Below are positions 42,902 through 56,912 of a stretch of DNA of 64,000 bases, piece after piece. Both the position numbers and the translations under genes were made by a program. The notes below the pieces were generated by a model that was given only the letters and a program-made list of their open reading frames with translations, was not told where the DNA came from and made no database searches. The stretch's first letter is position 1, and each line of letters opens with the position of its first letter. This stretch comes from Actinernus sp. WN-2022 (lineage: Eukaryota > Cnidaria > Anthozoa > Actiniaria > Actinernidae): the NCBI GenBank assembly GCA_030867875.1, contig JAOWCC010000655.1:10686269-10750268 (forward strand), read 5' to 3'.

Positions 42902-45351
42902 TATTTTCGAGTTAGCCGATTGCATATTTTAAATTTTTGAGTTAGTCAGTCACCGGATATCGATATGTAGGCTTTTATGCGCAATGACTTTGATATGTAA
43001 AGGAAATAGAAAACACCTTTTCCGTGTTCTCATAGTAAAAATGGAACGATTAAAAAGAGTGCGATGTTATGATGCCATCAGTTCTTTGATATTTTTTGCT
43101 CTTATTTAAGGGAAGAGATCCAGCGAGGTGACCGTGTGACACGAATGACAAGCAACAGTTCCAGTAACCAATTTAAACTATGCAATGAGTAACACAGAAC
43201 TCCAATTTTGCTAAGTGGGACGACCTTAATATGATATAAATAAACTGACCTGTAAGCAAGATAATAAAGAGGAATTGTTTCATTTGGTGTTGTGGTCGTT
43301 GTCTTTGGTGTTGTTTTGAACGATACAACTGTTCTTCTAGATTTAAAAATAACGATATTAAAACAGATTTAAGATGCTCTTCAAAGATCAATAATGATTT
43401 TCTTAATAAGTCGAATAATTTTAAGGACTCGCGCATTTTTGAAAACAAAAAGGGTTATTCTTGAATTACTCTATATGGCTCTTAAAGACCAAATTAACTC
43501 CAGCGTATGGGATGAACTGAGAGCTCGAAGACTCGCTCGAAGTCTCGCTCGTTCGTTTTCTCAAACTTCACAACGAGTGAATTAATCTCGTACAAAACAC
43601 TTCATATGCTGTTATCTGTTTATTATACATCATACGAGAATGATATGTTTGCTGCACATATGTTTGTTGTCGTTAACTTACGATACTATAAAAAGTACTG
43701 AGAGCTCACTCGGAAATTACACTAAGTTTAGTCGATAAGAAGCTTTAGGACATGTATCGATCGATTGTGTTCTCGTTATATGGACTTATGGTCTTTGGAA
43801 ACAGCTGCATGTTTGGTTGGTTCCAAACAGTTTGCTTCAACTTCAGAAGCCATGGCTGCCATGTTGGCTCATGCTTTTGCTCCAATCCCGTTCACAAAAC
43901 TGTTTTGGTCTTAATGCGGCACTAAGCTACGGCATATATTTCGACGGTACCTTATTGATCAAAGAACAAAGCTTCTTTCCCAAACATAAACAAAAGTTAT
44001 TAGACAATGAGACTTAAAATACACTCTGTCAACGGAGCCTTCAAAACATTCAAAACGATGAATAGAGCCTTTCAAAAAATAAAACAAAACGTCAAAAGTG
44101 ATAAAAGAAAGTTGCGTGAATAATCACTTTGATTACTGAGTCATATCTCAATCGGTCATTACGGGGTGGTTTTCAAACTTTTCAAACGAAAATGCATTAA
44201 AGCGCACAATGGAGATAAGAAAAGGTAAAATGGAAATAAAAAGGTAAATCCTCCGTGAGCACTGTACGATGTATTTAGCTAATTTAGTAGAATCGATAGA
44301 ATAAAAATAACCAAATAAAAAGAATTGAGATCGTAAAGCAAAGATTACAACTGGTTATAGCGGGTTAGGAAATCAATATACAAGTACCCACGCTGTCACT
44401 TTTATGTGACGATGTGAGAAAAAGATTTCGATGACATTTGGAAAGACATTTCAAGGCTACTAGTCGTCACCATTTTCTAATATAAGGCAGTCAATATTTT
44501 CTTCGCTGTTTCCCTTCCACACGATCGCTTTCCTGTCGTTTTCAACCATTCGCACGAAAACGCTAAAAGCACACGAAACGCACACATCCACACATGTTGA
44601 TCAGATATTTAGTTTGATATTACACGCGCGTTTTCGAAAACCTTCGTTCTTCCTGATAGGCCTCCGATATCTGATTCGGAAAGCGTTTTCATAAAGCTGC
44701 GCTTTCGATGGAAACGATTAACGCCTGTTCATCGCTTACGTGTGGACGGAGCGTGCCTCCGTTTTGATGCAAAAACAGGTATACGGGTGGTCAGGTCCGG
44801 CCATAATTACTGTTGCCGATCTTCGGCCGGCCTGTGAAAAATCGTCTTAGGGACGGACCATTTGAAAATTGATTGGGGGGGGGGAGGGGGTACCGCAAAT
44901 CCCCCCAAAAAATTGAGCAAGCCGAATTTGCACAGAAAAAAGAGCGAACGAGCCGAAATCACCCCGGAAAAAATCGAGCAAGGGTGAAACTTTGTTCATT
45001 AGCTGAAACAGGTTCAGCCAATGTTTAGTATCTAGAACACAGGAAACCAGTGTTTTAGAGAGCAGTAAAATCTCAAACATTTTGGCTCGGGCCTTTGGCC
45101 CTCGCAATATTTCAATACATTCTGTTTTTTTCTTCCATACGCAGGACGGTATATTATCTAAGCTCATAATCAAAGGCACATTCCCATATAGGACAGATAA
45201 TGCATTCGTGTACAAGAGATTAGTTATATAGTTATATATGCCAATGTTGAGCACTTTTTATTTTTTTGTTTTATTTGAGACTACGGAACAATGCAATATG
45301 ATGCACTACAATACAATATGATGCACGAATTAACAGTACAATTTTAAGTAT
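42902..45351 (+). repeat. Repeat unit A5 (full, no CACTA-like insert)
   Basis: Starts like A1 (TATTTTCGAGTTAGCC) and shares its roughly 170-bp deletion and the GAGCTCGAAGACTCGCTCG variant, but has the uninterrupted AAGCTTTAGGAC site. The G-run near 44875 is only 10 bases. The minus-strand frames 43173-43448 and 44847-45254 match those in A1. Confidence 0.75.
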
Positions 45352-46494
45352 CGATTGCATATTTTGTTAGTCAGTCACCGGATATCGATATGTAGGCTTT
45401 TGTGCGCAATTACTTTGATTTGTAAACGAAATAGAAAACACCTCTTTCGTGTTCTCATAGTAAAAATGTGGAACGATTAAAAAGAGTGCGATGTATATGA
45501 TGCCATTTCTTTGATATTTTTGGCTCTTATTTAAGGGAAGAGATCCAGCAAGGTGACCGTGTGACACGAATGACAAGCAACAGTTCCAGTAACCAATTTA
45601 AACTATGCAATGAGTAACACAGAACTCCTATTTTGCTAAGTGTGCTGAACCTTAATGGGACGACCTTAATATAAATAAATATAAATAAACTGACCTGTAA
45701 AGCAGGATAATAAAGAGAAATTGTTTCATTTGGTGTTGTGGTCGTTGTCTTTGGTGTTGTTTTGAACGATACAACTGTTCTTCTAGATTTAAAAATAACG
45801 ATATTAAAACAGATTTAAGATGCTCTTCAAAGATCAATAATGATTTTCTTAATAAGTCGAATAATTTTAAGGATTCGCGCATTTTTGATAAATAAATAGG
45901 TTATTCTTGAATTACTCTATACTGGCTCTTCGAGACCAAATTGATAACTCCAGCGTATGGGATGACTCCCTGCCCTGAGACTTGACAATGAGGTTAGTTC
46001 ATAAAAAAATATAAAAAAATATTTTTTACTTAAACACTATATCTGATCCGCAAATACACCATATTATATACAGACCCAATAACTCAGTCTACTTTTTGAT
46101 ATTTTCAGGAGTCGCAATTATCTGATTATTACGTCACTCGCTCGTTCGTTTTCTCAAACTTCACAACGAGTGAATTAATCTCGTACAAAACACTTCATAT
46201 GCTGTTATCTGTTTATTATACATCATACGAGAATGATATGTTTGCTCCACATATGTTTGTTGTCGTTAACTTACGATACTATAAAAAGTAGTGAGAGCTC
46301 AGTCGGAAATTACACTAAGTTTAGTCGATAAGAAGCTTTAGGACATGTATGATCGATTGTGTTCTCCTTATATGGTATTTGGAAACAGCTGCATGTTTGG
46401 TTGGTTCCCAATAGCTTGCTTCAACTCCAGAAGCGATGGCCGCCATGTTGGCTCATGCTTTTGCTCCAATCTCGGTCACAAAACTGTTTTGGTC
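45352..46494 (+). repeat. Repeat unit A6 (truncated at the TTAA element)
   Basis: Counterpart of A2, ending at the same TTAA (46495). Confidence 0.75.
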
Positions 46495-47803
46495 TTAAGG
46501 TTATCGTATAGCATCAGAGCCGAATTTCTCAACAAAAATATTTTCAAGTAAAAACAAAGTTTAGAGTGTAAGTATCCAACGTAAAAAAAAATTTCAAAAA
46601 GAAACATTTTACCGGATGATGCGTTACATATTTTGATTGACAGCTCATACACCACATCAATCGTCATGAGCATTCAACCGTAGCTAAGCACGGGAGTCGT
46701 TGTTGACAGTTCAGTTCGGAGTTCGCTCTGTGGCTTGTTGTCAACGTTCTATCGAATCTATCACCTATTCATAACACTCATAATGATATGCGAATATGAA
46801 ATAAGGTACAATAATACCCAATTTACAGCTAGGTGTGCATAGGCACGTGGATGACGCTACGAGATGACTATAAAATACAGAATCAACGTAGGACACTCCC
46901 TTCTTGCTCAGTTCTCCAGCGGAACAGTGGTCAGACAAGCGGCCCACCCACCCTCCCTCCAGATTCGCGTGGGTCGTATTCCCCTGACAATCTAAGCCAA
47001 GCTTGGCTTAGACCGCTGATCAGTATTTCTCCCACACCTTAATTCAACTGAGTATGAATGTGAGTGTCATTTAGTGTATTCGCTAAAATTGTCCGTAGAT
47101 GTCTTCTTCAAAACAAGTATCTGGTCCTTGGAGTTCAAGAAAGAGGAAAAATCAAAGAAATGTTCGAAATTATATAATCTTATTACCACTGGCTAAACTG
47201 TTTTGTAGTACATTATGCAATGGTCAATTGAAACTCCGCCGGCCCCCGACCCCGGGGACATACCTGGGAATGTAACATTTATACAGTGTTACATTTAATT
47301 TTGACCTTCTCCCCGCCGGGACAGTTGGCTGTTACAATACCCGCCCCTATGGGCCCGGTATATGCATCAGAATGTTCAATTGGGAGGAGGCATTGATAAA
47401 TTGAATATACATAATTAAATTTGTTGTTCCATTATTTGAAAAATTACATTTTATGAAGCACATTTTCTATCACTATACATGCTTTCCGCACTTTTATTGG
47501 CTCCACCATATCAGAAACCGTTATCTGTCAACAAAAAACAACAATGCGACAAAGGAATATAAAGGAAATGGCACGCAGCTTTCATCTGATATTGATACAC
47601 GTTGATGCTCGGACCCAGTCCCGCTCTGTCGTGGCTGGCGTTACAACCACCGCTAAAATCCCCGCAAATTTTGCAAATCGTTACTTTCCCCGTTCCACCG
47701 GAGAAATGCAGCGATAAATGTGAATTATTCCACGGCCATGTCCCCGTTAATGCCCCGCTATGTCCCGGAGGTCGGTGGGCCGGGGTTTCAATTGACTTGT
47801 GCA

Positions 47804-48013
47804 TTAGGCCGCTTGGTTCCTCTTAAAAAGTATTTCTACAATAACACGCCAAATCTCTGACATTTTCCGGAGCATATATTCGCGGGCTGATTCTTCGAGT
47901 AATTTATCTGTCCCCGTGCTCTGGACTTGATTCTTTTCTTTCGTCTTTCGCGTCCATTTGGTCTGCTTGGGTTTTGCCTTCTTCTTGTCTTTAGCTGGTT
48001 TATCCTTTGCCAT
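47804..48013 (-). CDS. Small lysine-rich hypothetical ORF (block II copy)
   Basis: Identical 69-residue frame to 29961-30170. The Lys-rich N-terminal half and the upstream TATAAA-like motif are the same. Its persistence reflects recent duplication, not proven selection. Confidence 0.2.
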   Translation of the reverse strand: MAKDKPAKDKKKAKPKQTKWTRKTKEKNQVQSTGTDKLLEESAREYMLRKMSEIWRVIVEILFKRNQAA

Positions 48014-49647
48014 TGCCTTTATATGAAGAGTGATTGAAAACTAACTCAACTGAGCGCGAAACTAACTCAAATGAACGCGAAGACCTTTGATTGTGCTGGG
48101 TAGGTACTTCATATATGGCTGCTTTCATGCCGCTGAGAAATTGGCGGGAAGTTTTGACAGTGACATTTCCCAGTCACGCTCTGGTTGAACATCATTGGCT
48201 GCTTTATATAGAAGGTGTTTGATTGCTGTGAAAGAGGCGGGGCACCAGAATCAGTCTCGCCGGCCGGCTAAAACTTTTCAGAGCGTTTTCTTGACTTTCT
48301 GTTTTCGTTCTAAACATAGTTTGAAAAAAGCTTCAACTGGACGCGTTTTTGTGCGAATTACTTCAAATTTTCACAGATTGTTCGCAATTATATCAGCTAA
48401 AACACTGTGTCGGCAATTTGTTTCATTTTTTAAAAGAGAGGCGCTGAGAGCGATTCCAGCATCTGTACTTGGATTGCGCGTTAGCGCAGTTTCACGAAGA
48501 CCGAAATATCTTCACTGCGGAACGGCTTCGAATTTCCACAATCGCCGACAAAGTTTTGTAAACAAGATCTGTGGAAATCCAGAAAATTAAACAGTTCTTA
48601 AATTCATTAAATTGCTGTGGAGTTGGAGCTTTTGGAAGCCAACTCGCTTCTTCGGAAAAGAAGTTCATTTTAAAATCGCACTTTTTATCAAAATTACAAA
48701 CCTTAAGTACATCGTTGTAGCCAATTTCATAAGCTTTAAAATCGGCGTGTCTAAAACGCAGGTAACGGGTAGCGGGTAGCGGGTAACGGGTAGCGGTAGC
48801 GGGTAACGGGTAGCGGGTAACGGGTAACGTTTTTTTTTTAATTATATAAGTATAAAAAATAGAAATAGCTCTATAATCCAATGCGCAATCAGTTGACAAC
48901 TGTGTATCTTACGCGCTGCACCAGCAACCACGGTTACTCGTCAGTATACGTACGGTTTAGTTTGCATCTTTTTCTTTCGGTCTACCGTTGGCCCGTAAGG
49001 GCTTTTAACTATGAGGTAATGATGATCGAAAATCATGTATACGAATTATGCATTTGCTGTTAATTTTAAAAGTCGTTGTCAACTTGCTGTTGAATAAGAA
49101 TTGTCTCTCGAAAACGTTTTTCCAGCATTCGTTATATAATATATATCTTAGCTTTTTCGTATCTTTGGTGTAGAACAACCAAATGTAGGATGAAGTTGGA
49201 TAAAAGCAATCTGTTTTGTACAAATGAGCATGCAAGTGCTTAATTTTCAGAAACATGATTAAAACCATGGGTTAGTATTAGCTTCCAATCGATGAGAACG
49301 AGTCTGGCTATAGAACCAGAAGAAAGGGAAAATAACCCTGTCGCGCCACTTATAATTTGTATTGGGCCCATTGCCCAAGTGATTTTGGGCGATCTTTAAA
49401 TATTAAAGAGAAGAAAATCCAAGAACATATTGTTTTTGGAGATGTGATGGCCGGGGAGGCTTCAGGCACTTTTTTTACATCACACTTCAGAGTTGTTTTT
49501 TTACTCCAGACTTTACTTTTTTTAGTTCAGACTTCAGAGTTGTTTTTACTCCAGACTTCAGAGTGTTGTTTTTATATCAGACTTTAGAGTTTTATTTTAC
49601 TCCAGACTTCAGAGGTTTTTTTTTTAATCAGACTGCCTCGCTGGCAC

Positions 49648-49789
49648 TAGCCTGTTCACTGGCCCTGGATACTAAAAAAACTAAAAAATCGGACGTGAAG
49701 GAAGGGGAAATGGGGAGAGAAAGAGGCTTCTTTTCGCCACGTTTTATTATCGTCATTTTCCCCAGTATCTAGAGCCTGTGAACAGGCTA
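49648..49789. mobile_element. 142-bp MITE, 9-bp TSD (block II copy)
   Basis: Duplicate of 31805-31946, with CGCTGGCAC on both sides. Confidence 0.7.
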
Positions 49790-50274
49790 CGCTGGCACAG
49801 TGCGTGAATCTCTAACGGTTGTTATCAATCGCAGATCTAGAAGAAAAGGTCCAATGATGCCTTGGGGGCGTTACCATGTCATCCATCGATTTATTGGCAA
49901 TTTTTAGGGGATTAGGGAAGAGGCCAAAACAATGGTACTCTGGCGGGACCCAATTTTGATGGAAGGGAGGTCGTACATGGAACCCACCACCTATTTTGGC
50001 AAAATCTAGATTTTTGACAACAAATATCTTCTTGAATAAAATACTTATTGAAGAAGTAACTATATTTCTAGTTTCTACAGTCAGAGAAGAACGTGTTTCT
50101 GCATTAAAATCAGGTATCCCTATTTTACAACGCGAGAAAATCACGCTCGGAAAAAAGGGGTAGATGTATTTCCCGCCACCCACCACCTCCCCTGACAAAA
50201 TTGGGTCTCATTCGAAATCCATTGTTTTGACCTCTTCCCTTAGTAATTAGCTTATTATTGTCTTCTTGGAGACA

Positions 50275-50430
50275 ATAGAGGTTTTGCACCACCACGTGAT
50301 GGCAGCCATGTTGGTGGCCAGAACAATAGAATGTTATTCCTTTGAGATTTAATTTTTCACATGATTGAACAAATCTCATTGTTCTGGCCACCAACATGGC
50401 TGCCATCACGTGGTGGTGCAAAACCTCTAT
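50275..50430. mobile_element. 156-bp MITE with 53-bp TIRs (block II copy)
   Basis: Duplicate of 32432-32587; the arms remain perfect. Confidence 0.7.
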
Positions 50431-52346
50431 AGCTGGTGGATTTATTAGTTTTTAGATTATTAGGGTTTTAATACCTTGCCAGAGTTTTTTCATGTTATTT
50501 ATAAATTTGTGAAAATAGTTAAGGTAATTTATTTTTCTCGACTGAGTAAAATTAACGTATATCACGTTTGGTTTGTTGAGTAAGGGAACTAGTTTTATCT
50601 ACCGTATATATAGCCAGTGGATGAATCAGTAATGCACGTCTGGATAAGTGGCTTTTTTACTTTGAGCATCGAACTGTAACTTTTTTTAAAGTTTGGAACA
50701 TACACTTTTTAAAATACACTGGAAAACTCGAACCGGCCCAGTTACATGCAGACTTTGAAGGACTATGTAAACTGTCAGTTGTAAAATATGAGTAATATAC
50801 AGACTTTGTAAACTTTTACAAAATGTATGTGAATGTATAAATTGATTTTTTTTACAAACACTCCATTTTACAGAGTAATACATTTAGAGAAATGTTCTAC
50901 TCAAAAATGTTTGTATTAAGAGGGCATCCATGTGAAAACCATGCACCCTGAAAATATGAGTCTACATGGTACATCTCAGATTTTGTTCATATTTTGCACA
51001 TATGTTACTATTGGCCTGGCATTAGACTTGGTAGAATATTTTGGAAAAATTCCAAAAACTGTAAGAAATATGGGGGTCAGTACGAACTGCCTCGGTTTGA
51101 GGGGTATTTCCACTATGTATTTTTAGTCATGTTTACAGAATATTTTTGAACAAACCATATAAGCTATATACACAAAACGTTTCTACAGCATAAACACGAT
51201 CAATTGCAATTTAATTATGATATAAGTGCCAACAAATATTCAGTATTCAAGGAGTAAGGCTTTCATGTACAAGTGACTTCCGAAATTATTTTTCAAAAAG
51301 TCAAATTTTAGGGTAAAATGACATTCGAATACTATCGATGCGGCGAAATTGTAGAAGATGAGAGAGTTATTATTTTGTAGATCAGTCATTTGGAAATACA
51401 ACTGGGGACTAAAAAGTTTGTAAAGTTTATTCAGCTTAGGAGCAGTGAGGCCAAAGTAACATACTCCCAACGCCCGGGTCCAACGTAAATAAACAATCAA
51501 CGCCAGATGCACTCTGTATCGTGTGCAGAATAACGGGACAAATAACGGACAGGAATGAGAAACATAGCCCTAAAATAACTGGGTGATAAATTTATTTGTC
51601 ACTTATGCCTATGGTTTTGCAATAAACAACAACTAATTAACAATCAACTTCAAAATAAGAGAAATTAGTAATACGAAGGATGAATCAGCGATAAATGCAT
51701 ACCTGATTCTAGCCTTATTTGTGCTCTCCTCCCCAGCTCTGTCATGGTCTCGAAGCCACAACTTACGATAATTATCTTCTTGTCGATTTTACACCGAAAG
51801 AACATTTACCCATTATAGTTTATACAGATGGCTTTGTAGCATCCGCCATTTTATTTAGGACTAGAACCCAGTCTGCTGTTGTGCACCACAGGTAGCCCGA
51901 ACACATATGTGTACATTCCATGTGGAATATTGGAAGAAAAAACTCTCTACCGTTGAATCAGCCTTTCCTTTCTTGTCTATTTATATATATATATATTGCT
52001 GATCAGATCCCTACACGCTAGGAGATCCGGTGTTTTATCATTTCGTCTGTGGTGCCCAACATATATACCAGAGTGGGTAATTTATATTGAAATATTTATG
52101 AATCTCATGAAACAGAACTGAAAATAATCATAATGCACTACTTAATACATCTACATAATTTTGTTTGCAAAACTTTATTTTTTTCAAGCTGATTATAGGT
52201 TAAAATTACCCATGATGCACCTGATATATGTAACTGTTATGGGGTCAAATGTTTGCATACATTCATACACAAGGTCACAACAATGAATTATAAATGATTT
52301 CTAACATCCCGTGCATATATCCTGTATATTCACACGACCCACATAC

Positions 52347-52538
52347 GGCCATCCCAATAAAATGTTCCGTTTCCAATCGCCAGACCGACCCAATTTTTTT
52401 TGGAAAAGTTAACAAAAATACAAAGCTTGACATTGACCCAATTTTTGGGAAAAGTTAAAAAAAAAAATTGAAGAACATACTTTCATACTACACCTCTTTT
52501 CCTAGCTCTCTACGTATTTGCATTTTATTGGGATGGCC
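52347..52538. mobile_element. 192-bp MITE with GGCCATCCCAATAAAATG ends
   Basis: The 18-bp TIRs are perfect. The interior repeats GACCCAATTTTT...GGAAAAGTTAA twice. Nested in element G. The TSD is unclear (TAC on the left, TAA on the right). Confidence 0.65.
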
Positions 52539-52937
52539 TAATCAGCTGTGTCGGTGCCGAACTGGAGCGCAGTGCCATCCTGGAAAGCGAAGTTCAGAAA
52601 TGTCTGACGTATGTTGCTATTGCTACAAACTATCTTAGAAAAGGGTTCAGAAAACATCTGGGTGAACGATGAAACATATTGTGTGGATCGTGACAGACTT
52701 TATCCAGACCTGAATTACGCTGGATTTACATATACATGTATGTGCGGGGCGCTTGTTCAGACACACGGTAAGCCACGCAGTTTACAAGCATGGGTAGTTA
52801 TGTTAGTTATCTTCTCATTAATGCGGCTGACCAACAAGCACTGAGGGTGGTCACTGCCAGATATTTGTTTAATGTCCAAAGTGGTTCCTTAGCGTCCTGT
52901 GATACACAGCTGCTGATGAATACGAGCGTCGTGAGAT

Positions 52938-53021
52938 GCAATCTCGTTCCCAGAGCCCGCGATCATTTGACCAGCGCCAAGATACTGGCCAAAAGATCGC
53001 GGGTTATGAGAACGAGATTGC
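52938..53021. repeat. 84-bp hairpin
   Basis: GCAATCTCGTTC and GATCGCGGG motifs pair across a roughly 30-bp loop. It lies in the middle of the 222-codon plus-strand frame (52790-53458), which weakens that frame as a gene. Confidence 0.55.
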
Positions 53022-54038
53022 GTGAGACGGGACCGCCATTTTACGTGATCATCCGATCGAGGCACGAGGGATCGAAAAGGCGTAGGCGCGAACACTGCGC
53101 TTCTCTGTTTCTCTTAATGTTGCCTGGGTGGCTAATTGAACGAGCAGGAAGCATACAAATGTTTTGCTGCACGGGTGGATATACGAGGAAACGTTGTTGC
53201 CGAAAAAAAACTAACGAATGCGCACTGTGTCAAATTGTCTTGCCGGTGGGGTCTGGGTTTGTGTTGCTAAGAAACACATATGCTGTGTGTCACTGGAGCC
53301 TAGTAAACATTGTTTTCCTCTATAGCCAACGTGAAAACATTGTTGCGGAAGCAAATTTTGCTTCATCGAAACAAAAAAATGTCTTTGAAATGCTTCAGAA
53401 AAATGTTTTCCTTCCTGGAAGATTGATTTTTTTGCGCAAATTTTCCCGCGGACTTTGACTCGTTTTTACAGACAAATGTATGGAAAACTAAATCCACGAT
53501 TGCATGCTTCCCAGCACAGCTACATCCCTCAAATTTCGATCAATTAATCGTTTACCTGGTATCTTAAGTTTGTATCTGAAGAATATTTCAGAAATTCGAT
53601 TTTACGGATTTTATTTGTCATCGGATTCCCATACAAACACTGTATTTCGCGCCATGTTTACACCCCTTTCAAAATGTCGGAATTATAATAAACCGCGAAC
53701 TGGTCTATTAACTTAAAACTGTAAAGAAATACGTTATTCTTTGTGTACGAGGTTTGTAGTTTCTCAGCTGTAGGATGTCCGGTGTCCGCGGGGAACAGGA
53801 TATCAGGACACGTGACTTGTCCCTTCGTGTGTACCGACCTTTACGTCTGCGAGCGGGCGAGGCGCGCGGCGTGATTTTTTTTTCATTTGTGTGGGTTGTT
53901 CTTTTATCTTTTGTTTTCCATATTGATTTTCTTTGTTTTTTTATGCAACGAGCTCCGCTATAAAGAGATACGAGGACGACAGTAACAAATCGCATACAAG
54001 TGTATCACAGGCAGCTTTAAGCAGAGAGTGAGCCATTA

Positions 54039-54131
54039 TGCACTAGTCTAAATCAACCCCCACCCCCCTCCCACCCTGTCCCGGGTTGGGGAAGGAGGAG
54101 GGGGGGGGGGGGGGTTACTTTGACTAGTGCA
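54039..54131. mobile_element. 93-bp MITE, TTA TSD
   Basis: The ends TGCACTAGTC and complement are followed by C/G-runs in the arms. TTA lies on both sides (54036-54038, 54132-54134). The 3-bp TWA duplication is Harbinger-like (inference). Confidence 0.6.
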
Positions 54132-56912
54132 TTACCTAAAATCAAAAATGAATAAAATACCCTGTCTAGACAGTACAGTACAGGTGAAAATATTTATAGA
54201 TTTTATGATAATTTTACTTGACACGCGCCATCAACAACATCCGCGCCAAGTGCCAAGGCATTTCATACAATTCTTAGTAAGGGGGTCGGGACATGCCTTC
54301 AACGGTAATATAGTTGTTTTTCCCTGGTAACGCCGAGAAGATATGCCACATTCCCTCGTTGAATATACACAAAATGAGCACTTGATCAAGTCCAAATCCA
54401 TCTCGTGGATAGGGCGGGAAATACACGTGCAGACGTTACACGCAGTTCCTGTCACGCAATTCTTGAGATATCATATCACTGAAATGATTTCATCTATTTC
54501 GGTGATACCACATTTGATTTCATGGATTATACACACATTTTGGTATTTCAACGGAACGAACAGAATATTATGCACAAGATTGAAACAAATTGAGTCCGTA
54601 ACAAGGTAGTAACGACATCAGAATGGCTTCCCGTTGCTGAATCTAAACGGTTCTAACTTGGCCAACTATTCGATGAGCATATAATAAAGGGCTTCCAAGA
54701 AAACGAAACCATTAGGGGTTTTTTTATTATGAAAAGAAAACATCGTTTCTTTACAGAATAAAAACTAAAAACTTGAATAGAGAATCGGCTGAAGAACCTA
54801 AATACGACTGTACGTGCATTTCTACTTGTCACTCATTCACCCCGCTACAGAGGCTCGCAAAATTCAGAGTGACTCGCCGGATTAGAAGCTGTATTTAAAG
54901 CGTAGCGTAGTTTGAAATCCTCTATATATCATATTCAAAGAAAATTCATTGTCTTTGATCCAATCAAACAATTTTAAACGAAGATACTGCCATAAACTAT
55001 GAGTACCTATTTTTCAGCTTTGACTCCGTCAAACTCGACAATAATTCAGTCACTTTAGACATCTGCATATCGGGTGATGGACTTGGTCACCCTTCAAAAC
55101 TAAAATAATATTGAAAATGAATGTGCATTCGAATTCTTAAAGCAATTATTGGCAGAAAATCTGTTAAGTTCACCGTATTTTCGATTTTAATCGAAAAAAA
55201 ATCGCCGTGTCGCCATATCGTCGTTTGTTTAATAACTGAACATTGCGGATTTTGAGAGTGCGTAATCTCTAACCCAGCATTAACTTTACAGAGATTTTTT
55301 TTACCAGATGCAAAGATCTATTGTAAGTCAATCTAGGAATATTTCTAAATTCAAAGAAAAGAAGGCCGCAACTCTGCAAACGGCCATTGCCAGACAGCAT
55401 TTATCGGGTTTTAAAAAGACCTATTAAAGTAGCGTTAAATAAAAATTCGACAGAAGCGACAAAATATAAATAAAATTAGTTGATTTTGGTTTTAATATGC
55501 TGACGGGACTTAGTACTAAAGCAGGTAAAAATATTATCTTTCTACTTAAAATCATTTGCGATTGCGACATGTTACAACATAAGGTATATTTTGCTCTGAT
55601 TTTGAGCATTTCAGGGGGTCAAACAGTTTGATTGTCATATCTCAAAGGCCTTTTACATTTCAGCCAAACTATTTCACATGGGACATTAGCTAGTTAAGAT
55701 ATAAATGTGTGCCAAGTTTAAAGGAAATCGGAGAGGTGCACTGTAGACTCGTCTGCATGGTTTTCACATGGACCCTCTCTTAAAAAGGACGTAAATGGTT
55801 CGATTTTTTCCAGTGATATATTATGATCAGTGATTGGACGAGTTTTACTCAAATCGATAAGGCAGATTTGAACTGTTAACTTCAGAATAAAGTTTACTTA
55901 TTGTATTGATCAGTCTCTGTGTCTTTATGTTGTCCGATGCATTTTAAAGCGATCCATTGCGAGTAGGGGAATTTTATTAAAAAGATCACCAAAACGTCTC
56001 CCAAAATTTTATCATTAAATTAATCGCTTGCTTAATATCTATATCGGGAATATGGAAGATAGATTATCCATGGACATTGTGCCCAAGTATGTGGTTAATC
56101 GATGCAAGAATTGGTTATAACAATCTACGTCGAAATCCGTATCTTAGCTTTCTTACTGTGCCGCCACGAAACTACAATCTTGGACAATGATTCTGGACTC
56201 TGGTCGCTTTAATAGACTGTCCATTCATTTAACTCCCACTCCGGCCCCCCTTTGAACACCTTCAATCTGAAAATTGTTTCACTGGTTTGGGAAGCTGCAG
56301 CTGTGTTAACTTTGCGTCAGATATTAATTTCTATTTTCATATAATAGTAATTTTTGTTGACTGTCCCAACATTTTTTATCCATGATTGTAACTCATTCAG
56401 AGCCGTTCCTAGCCTGGGTCGTCGCGTAACGCAAGCCGCCCCACTAACAGCTGCTTACCTCAGCCACACATCCATTTCCGATCATGGTTATCACTGGTCA
56501 GGATAAGGGTGTATATCAAAGCGAGTATTTTACTTCTTTTTTTTTTAATAGGCACCGGACAATTTTTGTATGTTCTAAAACAAATAAATTTAACCTAGCC
56601 GTTACCCTTTACCCGCTACCCGTTACCTGCTCCCCGTTACTCGCTACCCGCTACCCGTTACCTGCTACCCGTTACCCGCTACCCGTTACCCGTTATCCGC
56701 TACCCGTTACCCGCTACCCGCTACCTGCTACCCGCTACCCGTTACCCGCTACCCGTTACCCGCTACCTGCTACCCGTTACCCGCTACCCGTTACCTGCGT
56801 TTTAGACACGCCGGCTTTAAAATGAGGTGTAATTTATCTAAATACGACGAATATTCGAGACGCTACTTAATTTTATCCGGAACAGTACCCTGAAGGTATA
56901 CGATAACCTTAA

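Larger units (their letters stand above)
50920..55779. mobile_element. 4.86-kb TTAA element G, only in block II
   Basis: TTAA lies on both sides (50916-50919, 55780-55783). The TIRs are 26 bp with three mismatches, beginning GAG and sharing CCATGTGAAAACCATGCA. Block I has one intact TTAA at the same point (33073-33076) and the flanks join without loss, so the ends are certain. The interior has frames up to 222 codons (52790-53458, plus) but none resembles a transposase. TTAA with a GAGRG start suggests Kolobok (inference). It carries smaller MITEs at 52347, 52938 and 54039. Confidence 0.85.
48743..56813. mobile_element. MULE-like element F (block II), interrupted
   Basis: Same CGGCGTGTCTAAAACGCAG ends and the same 10-bp GCTTTAAAAT duplication (48733-48742, 56814-56823) as in block I. 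Interrupted by the TTAA element at 50920-55779. Includes the minisatellite 49482-49633 and the MITEs at 49648-49789 and 50275-50430. Confidence 0.8.
46495..56912. mobile_element. TTAA element E (block II) with nested F and G
   Basis: Same ends as 28652-34205: TTAA plus AGGTTATCGTATA at 46495 and TATACGATAACCT plus TTAA at 56909-56912. It is longer because of the 4.86-kb element at 50920-55779. The internal features repeat: the inverted repeat at about 47221-47803, the basic ORF at 47804-48013 (minus), and the heptamer arrays at 48760-48830 and 56600-56799. Confidence 0.6.

Noticed and set aside
52790..53458. 222-codon ORF as the transposase of the 4.86-kb element
   Set aside because: No catalytic motif or zinc-finger pattern seen; an 84-bp hairpin lies within it, and composition is irregular.
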